DNA of 64,000 bases from Congeria kusceri (taxonomy: Eukaryota; Mollusca; Bivalvia; Myida; Dreissenidae). The notes under the pieces are model-generated. The model made no database searches and was not told the DNA's origin. It saw nothing but the letters and a program-made list of their open reading frames with translations. This document shows, one piece after another, positions 36,901-46,639 of the stretch (position 1 is its first letter; every line of letters starts with the position of its first letter). Where the stretch lies: contig CM051029.1 of NCBI GenBank assembly GCA_027627225.1, positions 10,568,215 through 10,632,214 on the forward strand, read 5' to 3'. The position numbers were made by a program, and so were the translations under genes.

Positions 36901-39730
36901 TGTAAGTATTTACGTCAAACGATCATCTAACTAATACGTGAACTCACATGAAACATTCATCTTTAATGAGGTCATATTTGTTGTTGAATGGGTACCAGTC
37001 GATCCATTCAAAGAATAATATACGTTAGTCGCCACACATAGAATCGATTGTGCGATGGAAGAACGGTTAAACTGCAACCTCACAACGTCTCCAGTTGCGC
37101 TGCTCCCGTAGTAGGTCCAACGATAAGACGGAGGGGGATATCCGGAAGAGGAACATCTGAACTCCACAGGAACGTTTTCTCGGATATTTACCGTTTCGTA
37201 GACGTTTTTGCTATTGATAGCAACGACGGGTTTGGAAACGGGGTCTAAATAAGCATATATATCCTATTTCAATATAATGTTTTGGAGACATTACAGAAAT
37301 AACAAAAAAATTAAGAGCCCTATGATGTAATTTGTCTTCGGTCCACATACAGTTTGTGGCTGCCTGGCTGGAAATAGAGTTTTCTATTTCTTGTATTATA
37401 CCGAACATTTTCTATCATGTGTATCACCCTGTGTACAATTAACGATTTGAACAGTACACAGCCTGAACACATTGGTTAAACAATCAGAGTATGTTGTCAT
37501 CAAGAACATCTAAAAACTGTGAAATATAACTTTTTTAAGAAATAGCGATTGCAAAATCGTGACAAATAACTCATTTTTGCATTATGTAGCCCAATTGAAC
37601 AACATTTTTATTAGACATTTTATAATTACATTTATATCAAAAGTCGACGTTTTGTTTAAATGCTTTTAGTTTGCGATTAATAGCAATATATTTTAATTGT
37701 ATTATCCAGAAAGATGAAGTCACATTGATTGTTTTTAGTTTGATCAATCAATCTGACGTCATTTATAAATGTTTAACACGAGCTGTCCACATACAGAAAA
37801 AATAGTGACTGGTCCACATACTCTCGTTTCTATCGCATTTTACGGTCGTAAAACGGCCATATAGATAAAGAAGAACATTTTTATGTGAGGTACAATATTA
37901 CAGTACATGTGCTTCTTAAGAGATTTGTGTAAACCTCGACAATACTTGGGCTCTTCATAGATCCCTAATGATGTATTCCTACGTTAACAAGGTATTTGCT
38001 ATTCAGTCAATAACTTGTTAAAGGGTCATCACTGGAGTAATAATGACCTCAGCCTGCTAGCAAGAGACATATATAAACACAATATACCTTAGTTTGCCTG
38101 ATTTTAGTTTTGTTTACTGTATTGATATTATGTACAAGTCATCATTATTTATGCAGGCTAACAATAGTAACAAAACCAATATGTATATTGCCATCGTTGC
38201 ACATGAATCAGGTGTGACAGAGGTTTGGTTTATACACGCAACTTCCAAGTCATATGGTCTCGTTCTCGGTGTTGTATCCTGTTACGGCAAGAGCAATGAA
38301 TGTTACTTACATTGGATTTGTAAAACCGTTTCATTCTGTATGTTTATGGTAATGTTCTTGTAAACATAGGTGGCCACACACGACAATTTCTTGCTGCTGT
38401 GTGAGTTTGGGGTATATTTGACATGGCTAGTAGCAACGTAAGAACTGTAATTATAGTTTGATTTCTCGGTAATGTTTACGCCATCTTCGAACCAGTGAAT
38501 TCTTGCCGCTGGAATGCTCTGTGAAGTGATGCATGTGAAAGTTGATGTGGCTTTGTCTATAGGGTACGACACGTTTGACAATGGTCTTGGGAGAAAAGTC
38601 AGAGTGCTGAGGTTTACTGAAAACAAAACATAATGTATAACTGCTTATTGTTATACACTTTACAATCTTTATTAGATACACATATATGTTATGCAAACTT
38701 CGTCTGTCGATTTCGCAATTTTGAAACATTATTATACTATAGCCCTGATATGCAAACAATGTTATCATTTATAATATATTTATCATGTGTTATTTAATAC
38801 GTTCTATAATCTTTACTGTTGGCAAAAAGGAATCCAAAGAAATGAATTATATATATAATTATCGTAATATATCCTGATCTCTTGAAATTCAACCTTATTT
38901 TTATTCTATATTCACCATAACAACATATACAATGTAGATTTATATGTGTCTGAACACCTGTCTTGCAGGACTGTACAGAATGACTATCAAATAACAATTG
39001 TATGAAGAAAACAACTTTTTTGATGAAAATAATGTAATGACGTTGTAAACATTTATTAATGATTGTTCGGCCGATACTAGTTCCATTCAATAATAATAAT
39101 GCATATAACTTACATACTAAACGCTATACATGTATATGTGGTAAATATATTGCTGTTACGGCAAACGACTGTCAACAAAAATGATATATTTGGCTTTGTT
39201 GTCCAGTGCACAGTCTTTTCCGCTTTTAAAAGCGAATCCAAAGAAATATAAGTCACGCAAAAATTTTTTTTTATAATATCAACTGGAGTAAAATTGGGAT
39301 ATAGCAATTTTGTGTTTGATATTTATCATAAAATAAATATAAATCAATACAGTGAGATTGTTGAATAACTTTATAAACATACTTAGGAGACTGATTGTGT
39401 AGTACTTGCTGTACGCGGAGAGGCCTCCTATGACAGCGGAACAACGCCACCTGTCACCATCATTGAACACACTAACGGCTTTGATTGCACAATTGTACAC
39501 TGTTGATGAATTACACAAGTATTCAAAATTATCAGGCACATTCTCAGCATAGCAAATGTTGTTTACATACTCATGGACCAAGACAACGCTTTCAACATTC
39601 GACCCTTTGGGTAATCTGAGCCACAGAACCTGAGTAACCGGTGATGGTGTAGAACATATAAATGATAGTCTTTTGTTGACAAGCACATCTTCTACATCTG
39701 CAGATATGTTAACGCTTTGAGTGTCACCAA
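30779..39730 (-). CDS. Gene A: long multi-Ig transmembrane receptor with tyrosine-rich tail
   Basis: Exons in transcript order: Ig1 39,383-39,730; Ig2 38,311-38,616; Ig3 36,948-37,244; Ig4 36,448-36,735; Ig5 35,865-36,173; Ig6 35,461-35,751; Ig7 34,896-35,180; Ig8 34,126-34,419; Ig9 33,716-34,024; truncated fibronectin III from about 33,560 to 33,380; transmembrane 31,975-32,082; cytoplasmic 31,499-31,571, 31,230-31,282 and 30,779-30,981. All nine Ig exons are multiples of 3, phase 1-1, with AG/GT borders. Ig2-Ig8 show cysteine pairs and core Trp such as RIHWFEDG, YRWTYYG and RIYWYGLG. Many N-x-S/T sites suggest a glycosylated surface protein. With the signal exon at 51.6 kb and without the fibronectin piece it would code about 1,070 residues, interrupted once by TAG in Ig7. 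The order Ig, fibronectin III, transmembrane recalls nephrin-like and CD22-like receptors. Ligand unknown. Confidence 0.85.
31230..31282 (-). CDS. Gene A second cytoplasmic exon
   Basis: 53 nt, phase 2 in and phase 1 out, with TTCAG acceptor and GTAAGG donor. It codes RHNEASNTDGSYETCQI, with one tyrosine in SYETCQI (Y-x-x-C, not a strict ITIM). Confidence 0.8.
31499..31571 (-). CDS. Gene A first cytoplasmic exon
   Basis: 73 nt, phase 1 in and phase 2 out, with TTTTAG acceptor and GTAAGC donor. It codes NIYQTH and GQYEDLVKE, adding two tyrosines to the tail. Confidence 0.8.
31975..32082 (-). CDS. Gene A transmembrane exon
   Basis: 108 nt, phase 1-1, with TTTACAG acceptor and GTACAT donor. 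A short Gly/Ser/Thr stalk precedes AVGGSVGGVLGVAVLIAVSI, then LIWRYRSH, whose basic residues act as a stop-transfer. It has no charged residue in the membrane, so it would not pair with an adaptor as classic activating receptors do. That agrees with the tail carrying its own motif. Confidence 0.85.
32150..33360. repeat. Repeat-filled intron of gene A
   Basis: The intron between the transmembrane and fibronectin exons. It starts with GAGCTCCCCAAAGGGGGG and GTCCGTCCGTCC runs, followed by diverged 100-150 bp units with AGGTCAAAGGTCAATGTCACAC. The same GTCCGTCCG-type element recurs weakly at about 26.3-26.45 and 44.8-44.87 kb. Confidence 0.6.
33380..33560 (-). pseudogene. Gene A fibronectin III exon lacking its N-terminal half
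   Basis: Codes EARWRDIYIASS, YTWTIEGLKPGTIYKIKM and AENKIGKSDWTEEITETT, the C-terminal half of a fibronectin III domain, and ends in a phase-1 GTACAT donor. The first half, present in one exon in gene C, is not found in the 155 bases up to the Ig9 exon. The possible acceptors upstream give phases 0 or 2, which do not fit the phase-1 donor of Ig9. Skipping it would restore the frame from Ig9 to the transmembrane exon. Confidence 0.65.
34896..35180 (-). CDS. Gene A Ig7 exon with a single nonsense codon
   Basis: 285 nt, phase 1-1, with good CTACAG and GTAAGT borders. The frame gives NTSFTIVCSLSSVGNPPET, YTWIRKG, then TDEGE, TAG (34,984-34,986), RCTASN. The stop sits exactly where the Ig motif D-x-G-x-Y-x-C has tyrosine, one base from TAC or TAT. 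Nothing else in the exon is damaged. Confidence 0.85.
39383..39730 (-). CDS. Gene A Ig1 exon (V-like, extra cysteines)
   Basis: 348 nt, phase 1-1, with TTTCCTAG acceptor and GTATGT donor. Cysteines occur in LSFICSTPSP, NNICYAEN, FEYLCNSSTVYNC and DRWRCSAVIGG. This pattern is shared with gene B (LLLICTTPQP, GTCYL, FECFCKSTTVFTC, HWRCSTAIGG), so the two exons are paralogues. It is the most distal domain and the likeliest ligand-binding one. Confidence 0.85.
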
Positions 39731-39840
39731 CTAGGAAACAAAACAACAACATAATCGAAAGTAATAAATGATAGTGTGAAGTATACCGACCATAACTGTA
39801 ACATACATGTAACTTTAACTTTTACATTAAACAAAGTTAA

Positions 39841-39930
39841 TATAATAACAATAATAATAATTATTATTATTATAATAATAATATAATAATGATAATAATA
39901 ATAATAATAATAAATAATAATAATGATACC
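39841..39930. repeat. (AAT)n / (ATT)n microsatellite
   Basis: Interrupted AAT and ATT triplets forming a partly self-complementary tract. Confidence 0.9.
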
Positions 39931-40150
39931 TCTCTACGACTGCTAATACTAATAATAATTATCATAATAACTCTATAGTACTTACTACTCTAAGTATATG
40001 ATTTGTTAATAACTACTGTAGTACTATTGTACGTAGAACTGTAAGTATATATTACTAAAACATAATTATCTAGTAATATAATTATTTATACTACTACTAT
40101 TGCTACAACTATTACTACTAATTGCATTAACATCCGTCAATGTCTTATAC

Positions 40151-40190
40151 CTTTTAATACAGAACAGATTGTTAAAGATAGGAGAATCAT
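40151..40190 (-). CDS. Alternative candidate first exon for gene A
   Basis: On the minus strand an ATG opens MILLSLTICSVLK plus one base, then GTATAAG, giving a phase-1 junction compatible with Ig1. It lies 420 bases upstream of Ig1, close to the 392-base spacing seen in gene B. It is short, lacks a basic n-region and has no paralogue in the window. The exon at 51,563-51,611 is the rival. Confidence 0.3.
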
Positions 40191-41124
40191 CCATAAATGA
40201 TTGCTACTTTCACTTTAACTGCCGGGATATGCAAAAGAGCTTTCGCCTTGATTTGTTTACGGGCTTTTGTGGAATGGCATATACAAATACAAGTCAAGAC
40301 AGAAATGGCTCGTTTCAATGACTACACTTGTGGATCTTTGGATGCATTGTATAACGCAAAACAACTACAATGTTCAAATAGTTGAGATAATTTACTATAA
40401 TAATCTTGCAATTTTCTTAAAGATGTCATTGACTGCATACACTAGACTAAGTGCTAATGCATTGAGTATAAAATCTGAACAGCCATGTTTACAAACAACC
40501 CCTTAAGTAAACGTATGACCAACTTTGTATTAAGATTCATTAAACAATTGCATTGGGAATGTGTATCTATTATCATGAATATGATGAGTATGTGATACGC
40601 GAAATTACATGTATTATCAAAAAGTCAATACTCAATGTCTGTAAGATCATTATTATTCACACGACACCAATTTTCGTAGACATCGTGATGATGAATTTAA
40701 GTTACCAATAATAAATGCACATTGAAATTTTTGTTAAATCAGTATTTCCAAAAATTGCGGTTATTTAATCACAATGTGTTCACAAATAATTCCTAATGCT
40801 CTGCACATATATATACACCGTGATCTTTTTGGTCTATTAGTATTCTGATTTGAACGAGTAAAATACTGTTGCAAATACGCTGCGTTCAAAATGACACATA
40901 CCATTGCTCTTAAGAAGTGTCACAGTTTGACGCCATCAACTGGAAGCGTCTTTAGCACTGCATGCATAACATCAAATTGATATCAATTGCCTTCGATATA
41001 AAGCTGAAATGCTGCTATCGGCGCACAGTATAACAATTTGTCTGTGATAAAACGTTTTGCATGTTGAATAATAATGCATTATCGGTATACATGAATATGT
41101 AATAACGTATCAATTTTATAGTTT

Positions 41125-41428
41125 TTACCTTATTACTTGTAAGAAATGTCAGAAACAATATGTTGGCCAGACAAAACAAAAATGTAGTCAAAGAATTAAC
41201 AGTCATACGTTTGATATAAAACATTTGTCTGAAACATTAACCAATGTTACTAAATATTTTAACATTCCCGGTCATAGTCTTGATGATTTTTCTTACATGC
41301 CTATAGACAAAGTTCAAAATAATTGGCAAAGGCTTTTAAAAGAAACTAAATGGATGCACATTCTTGACACTACCAGTCCAAATGGAATGAATTCAAAAGT
41401 ATTATTTAATCATTTTATGCTTTGTTGA
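41125..41428 (+). mobile_element. Penelope-like element GIY-YIG endonuclease remnant
   Basis: The frame reads CKKCQKQYVGQTKQKCSQRI, NSHTFDIKH, TKYFNIPGHSLDDFSYMPID and KETKWMHILDTTSPNGMNSK. The CxxC pair, YVGQT in the GIY-YIG position, the Arg and His after it, and the 'H-F-N..GHS.DDF' and 'W.H.L.T..P.G.N' blocks match the C-terminal endonuclease of Penelope-like retroelements. No reverse transcriptase is visible upstream, so it is a 5'-truncated insertion. Confidence 0.75.
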
Positions 41429-44400
41429 AATCTAATAGTCTGTTTTGATAATACATATTTGTTATTTAGTTAATACTGGCCTCTCTATTTTCTTGTTGTT
41501 TTTTTATTTGCATCTTACCAGCATTATTGTATCATATTGTATCCTATTTTACAAATATGGAGCAAAAAATGTATATCATATTTTTACGTTGCCGTTGACG
41601 TCTGATGACGTCGACGTCATTTCCTGTTTATAATAACAAACCTGATGAAGACCAACATGTTTTAGTTTTAAATATAAATATAATTTCCTAGTTGAAGTTT
41701 GACTTCGCTTTTATCATTTACATTATAACTTTTACTTGAAATGCAGTTTATAGATTTGGATGAGTTTTACATTTTATTTTGGTTTGATTTTGTATGAATG
41801 CGTGTTTATAAGTTTAGAATACCCGTGAACATTTGATGACGGAAAAACTATGAAAGGAAATATGATTTAAATACTGTACACTAAAAATACGCTTATTTAC
41901 TTTTTGGTTGTGAAATATGCTGTGACATGCCCGTTATATCTCAACTCCTCCACAAATTACTCAATACGATTAGTTAAAAGCGGTCACAGGGCCATGGGGT
42001 ATTTTCCATACACCATGACTCAATGTCAATACCTCGCAGAGTTCGGTCATCTTTATCCACACTATCTTAGCTTCAGAAAATAGTAGATATTTACATTTTT
42101 TCACTTACGATATCAACAGATGATAACATAAACGGTGAAAAACACTGTCTACACTTCAGTAATTATACAAACAAAACAACTTATCTTCGTGTTTTGCTGT
42201 TTATCAAGCTGGCAAATATGTCTAAGACAAGAACAAAAAAAAAGATTTGTTCTTGTCATATTATAATGAATCCAATTTAATAAATCCATGTTTACATAAA
42301 AATAACATTGCACCTGTCCAGATATTAATTTCTTTGAAATTCCACGGTTAGTGAAACTGTCTTGAATAAGCAATGTATACTGCTTGACGCTCCATTGGTT
42401 TGATCTAAAGATGTAATGATTGTCAGTTTCTTGGTAGACACATTGCGTACTGTCAGTTCTAGTTTGTTAAAGGGACACTCTTGCATACAATAGCAATTCG
42501 TATGTTTATTATCTTAACTAATGTGAACCATAAACGGACACTAAACGGACATACGGATTAGGTTAGATATCATAAAAGCTTATTTTACCAATAATGATTT
42601 GTTACTCAATGAATTAAATGTATATGTGTTTGATCTTATCTGTTAAATGTATGTATATTAATATGTTTTAATTATATATACACATCAACTGTTAACGACA
42701 CCATGCTAGATAATGCATTGTGGAATATGTTAGCATTGATAAATTTAGCCAAACGGGGAACAGTTGCTCAAAATTAAACATACCCATTAAGCTAGCATCC
42801 GTTTATAAGTTAGTTATGTGAATTTAACGTTACCTTTTAAATTACGAGTTTAAACGAGTTTCTGTATGAATTTTTATGCATCATAATTAGAGACATGTGT
42901 AAAAAGCAACTTGCTTGTACTATTTATTTTATTTAAATATTGAGTTAACGGGCTGTTAGCTCAATTAACAGTTAAATATGTAAGCAACTCGGCACTACAT
43001 ATACTTATCCAAACCGGTTTTCAGCTTTATACAATTAGATTACCATTTTGGATTCAGGAATGCATACACTTATACATGGGTTATGTTTCGGATAAGCGAA
43101 AGTTATCCAGTTTTATACAACTGACAACAGTTCAATAGGATTTGACTTAATTTCTTCTGCGCAAACGTTTTCCAGTGATAACAATTGAAAAAAAAACAGT
43201 AAAAGGTATTCGGAGAGATATATTCATTACACTGTTACACTGTTAGTAACTGAGTGTGTATGGGCTATACGCTCTCAGTGGCTTCATACTCAGTTAATTA
43301 CAGTGTAACAAATAATACATTTTCGCGCGTTATACACTGTATCGATTATGATTAAATGACAACTGGCTTTGTTGTTTTAAGCATTCGTAAACACTTAAAT
43401 AATTTAAATTGTTTAGTTCAATAGTAGATGCTATGTAATTGCCCTATAGACAATACGATCATTGTGACACGACAAGAGGACTGTCAACTGTAACAAACAC
43501 ATATCAACTTTCCAACCAATGCATTGCCACACATTGCCATCGTATTATTAACCTAATACACAGCGATAATTAAATGGAACACGCTATTTCAGAACATTGA
43601 TTATCGATTTACTATTTGAGTTGTATTGCGGCAGAGTTATGCCCAGTTTAATCAACAATCGCAGTGTGGCTAACAATGAATGTTCACAGTTTGAGTGGAG
43701 TTTTCGCTGTCTTGACAATATATGGAGTTGATGGTAACATATTTGTTGATATGAGAAACACACTTGTGTTCATGTTTCTTTCTTACTGTTACATAAATAT
43801 CCGAATTTTCAGCTGCCTTCGACAAGCAATAAGTTGACTTTGGGACACCGAATGTGGTGCTGCTTTTTTAATACAGTTGGTCAGGTGGACAGAAATCAAT
43901 AACATGTACAGACAATCAAATGGTCATCGGCGATGTGCAGAGACTCTGTCAATTGTTTGTTCCATTGAATAATCAAGTGTTGGAGTGTACACGATTTCAT
44001 CCTACACGGACTTGATCATTTTGTCTTTAACAATATTACATTTTAACGAATCAACGTCAGGAACGTATTGCTGCTCTAAACCTAGCTATAACGACACAAA
44101 GACGATCTGCATTGAACAAACACCCGGTACACGTTTTATTGTAGTTGCTGTTATTAGTTTAACGTTCGCGGTCAATATTGATGAAACATTACACCAATGT
44201 TCCTTGGATGGTCCTCTTCTAAAGCTGCGCATACGGTTTCGCTTAGTTAACAAGCTGACCACCAGAGCTATAGATAGAAAACTTTCAAAAACAACATTTA
44301 CTTCTTAACCTGTGGATAGGTTTTCAAATAATTTCACTGAAACATAATGTTTGTTTGGTTGTCCTCTACCAAACTTATTCAAATATTTTCAGACCGTTGC

Positions 44401-44507
44401 ACACAATGGCCGCTTGAGCTAAATATAGAATTTTGCGTTACAATTTCGTATTGCTGTCATTTCTATGGTCGATCTTGCTGAAACATTACACATGTGTTCC
44501 TTGGTTG

Positions 44508-44508
44508 G

Positions 44509-44604
<96 letters not shown>

Positions 44605-44606
44605 CT

Positions 44607-44639
<33 letters not shown>

Positions 44640-44668
44640 AAACTACTACTAATACTACTACTACTATA
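44508..44668. repeat. (TAC)n microsatellite in the gene D intron
   Basis: Uninterrupted TAC run then imperfect triplets. It gives poly-Thr, poly-Leu and poly-Val frames that are not genes. Just before it, about 60 bases (GAAACATTACAC...TGTTCCTTGG) repeat a segment at about 44,155-44,215. Confidence 0.95.
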
Positions 44669-45329
44669 TATATATGCACCACTTAATATTTTAAATAGCT
44701 CTATGTATTCGCATAACGTATTTAGCAATAACGACTTCGACATCAAGACGTACACTTGGATCTTTAAAAAGTAAATGTTGTGTATTATTTGTATGTCCCC
44801 GATGGAGGGCATATTAAAACAGAACCCTCCGTCCATCTCTGCATCTGTAAGTCCGTCCGTTTCCTTATAAAGTCACATATCTTTAATACTTACACATATA
44901 TTTACTTGAAACTGAAAATGCTGCCTCACTATCAAGGTTCACACTATTGAAACCAACCCCCATAGCTTTGTTTTGTATTTTGACATTTATTTATGCTCCT
45001 TTTAACTTTGGTTAAAATTGTTCATCATGTTACAGTGCAGCCATTGTGACTAACGTTACAGTTTAAATGTTTCATTTACTTGAATTTACATTTTATTGTG
45101 ATGTCAGTTTGGCACTTGCTGAAAACGCCTTCGGGGGCATATGCTACCTGATAGTGACAGCGCTCGTTCGCATTTCACAAGAAGTTTCTGTAAACTGGAC
45201 ATGCGTCCTTTACAGATACATTTGATTGAAAGTAGGTATATACTAATGTTTCATGAGGAATGTAATCAAATGACAATTACATAAAAATCTAAAATATCAA
45301 AATAAAGTGACGTCCTAGTGAACACAGCC

Positions 45330-46440
45330 ATATCGGATGGATATCGGCCTTTGATCGGACACATTTTCTGTATCCAGTCGATATCAAGCCGATATTTGAG
45401 GAAATCACATTTATAAACGCATATTCAGTCGATATCAAGCCGATATTCGAAGAAATCACATTTATAAACGCATGATTCCGATTATTTTCGAATCACGGCC
45501 CGTTTTCAGCGTGTCGTCTTACAAAACGAATGACAAAATCACGATACGTGTAGAGATCTTTAATGTATCCATAGATGTGTTCTGCACAGAAAAAGGTGAC
45601 ATTTCTGGTAGGTAATTGACATGTTGTGCAAAGATTCCAAATACCAATATATTATTGTAATATATTAATCTGTATAATCGATGAATTAGGGGCATGTGCA
45701 TCATTTTGCAGTAGGCTAGTTTAGAAAACGTAGCTTTATTGTCATTTATCAATAGTTTTCGCGACCGTACAATTTCTTTTCATAGAATCATATTGGACAA
45801 AACGCCGATCTTAAATATTGATTGTTTTAACAAAACCATCTAGTGAATCAAGAACTGAAAATCTTCGTCGGTAAATAATGAAGTGGTTAAAAATAAGGTT
45901 GATATAAATGAAAAAGGATATTAGAATAACCAAAAACACGCACTTTCAGTAAAATAACCGAAAGCGCATTGAAATAACCGAAAGCCACGTAGTTCCTAAA
46001 GTATATAACTTCAGGTAATGCATGATGATATGTTCATTGATTTATATTATTAAGCACTTGATTTAATCATTTATAGAATATGTGTTTTGATTAATAAACC
46101 ATACATTGCATAAACTAGTTCATCATAAACATTATAAATAGCAGCATATGAAATTCATATGTTTGTTCGATAACAGCCATTGCGTAAGTTCGATATCCTT
46201 TTTGATATCCGTTTGATGACTGTCCGACAAATAATTGACATGATATCCATCCGATTAAATGCCGATGGGCAAAACGACATTCAGCCGATATTGTTTTCGA
46301 TAATATCTGTCCGATAATAGCCAAATGTAAGGGCGATTTCATATTTGATATCTGCTTGATGACGGTCCAAAAAATATTTGACACGATATCCATCCGATTG
46401 AAAGCCGATGGGCACAACATGTAAACCATATTATTTTGAT
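45330..46440. repeat. Segment bounded by inverted GATATCCATCCGAT-type repeats
   Basis: The left end has TCGGATGGATATCGGCC, then a 57-bp direct duplication (CAGTCGATATCAAGCCGATATT...TTTATAAACGCAT). The right end, about 46,190-46,420, has two ~140-bp direct units, each with GATATCCATCCGATT and GCCGATGGGCA, in inverse orientation to the left end. This suggests a non-autonomous element with complex terminal repeats inserted in the last intron of gene D. No transposase was seen. Confidence 0.55.
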
Positions 46441-46639
46441 AAAGGGTTGATGTGGTTGTGCTTTATGTGGTATGTGTCCTTTCAGAAATAATTACTCCAA
46501 CACAAAAATCACACGTTTGGTTTATTGCACCGATTTCTCTTGGAGCCGTTTTTGTATTTAAACCTTACGTTCTTATTATGTCGATATCTGTGTACAAGGA
46601 ACGCGTCCTGAACAGTAGTGCAAAATACTAGATTAAATG

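Larger units (their letters stand above)
43676..46631 (+). pseudogene. Gene D: decayed short Ig receptor, plus strand
   Basis: The first exon, 43,676-43,733, codes MNVHSLSGVFAVLTIYGVD plus one base before GTAACA, a good signal peptide. The Ig exon, 43,813-44,126, follows TTTTCAG and matches gene D' (FGTPNVVLLF, WSGGQKSITC, ESTSGTYCCSKPS). It has a TAA near the start, a further stop and a frameshift. The last exon, 46,486-46,631, follows TTTCAG and reads IITPTQKSHVWFIAPIS, LGAVFVFKPYVLIMSISVYK and a TAG, with ATTAAA just after it. Exon order, phases and lengths match the gene B plan (signal, Ig, stalk, transmembrane). No stalk exon was found. Confidence 0.7.

Noticed and set aside
40100..40506. 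Plus-strand ORFs starting with a hydrophobic run
   Set aside because: Three overlapping frames without splice sites or homology to the receptor exons.
40885..40930. GTATGT donor after AGCAATG on the minus strand as a first exon for gene A
   Set aside because: In the phase needed, the frame runs back to a TGA without any ATG, so it cannot be a signal-peptide exon.
44419..44836. Poly-Thr, poly-Leu and poly-Val ORFs
   Set aside because: They come from the (TAC)n block in the gene D intron.
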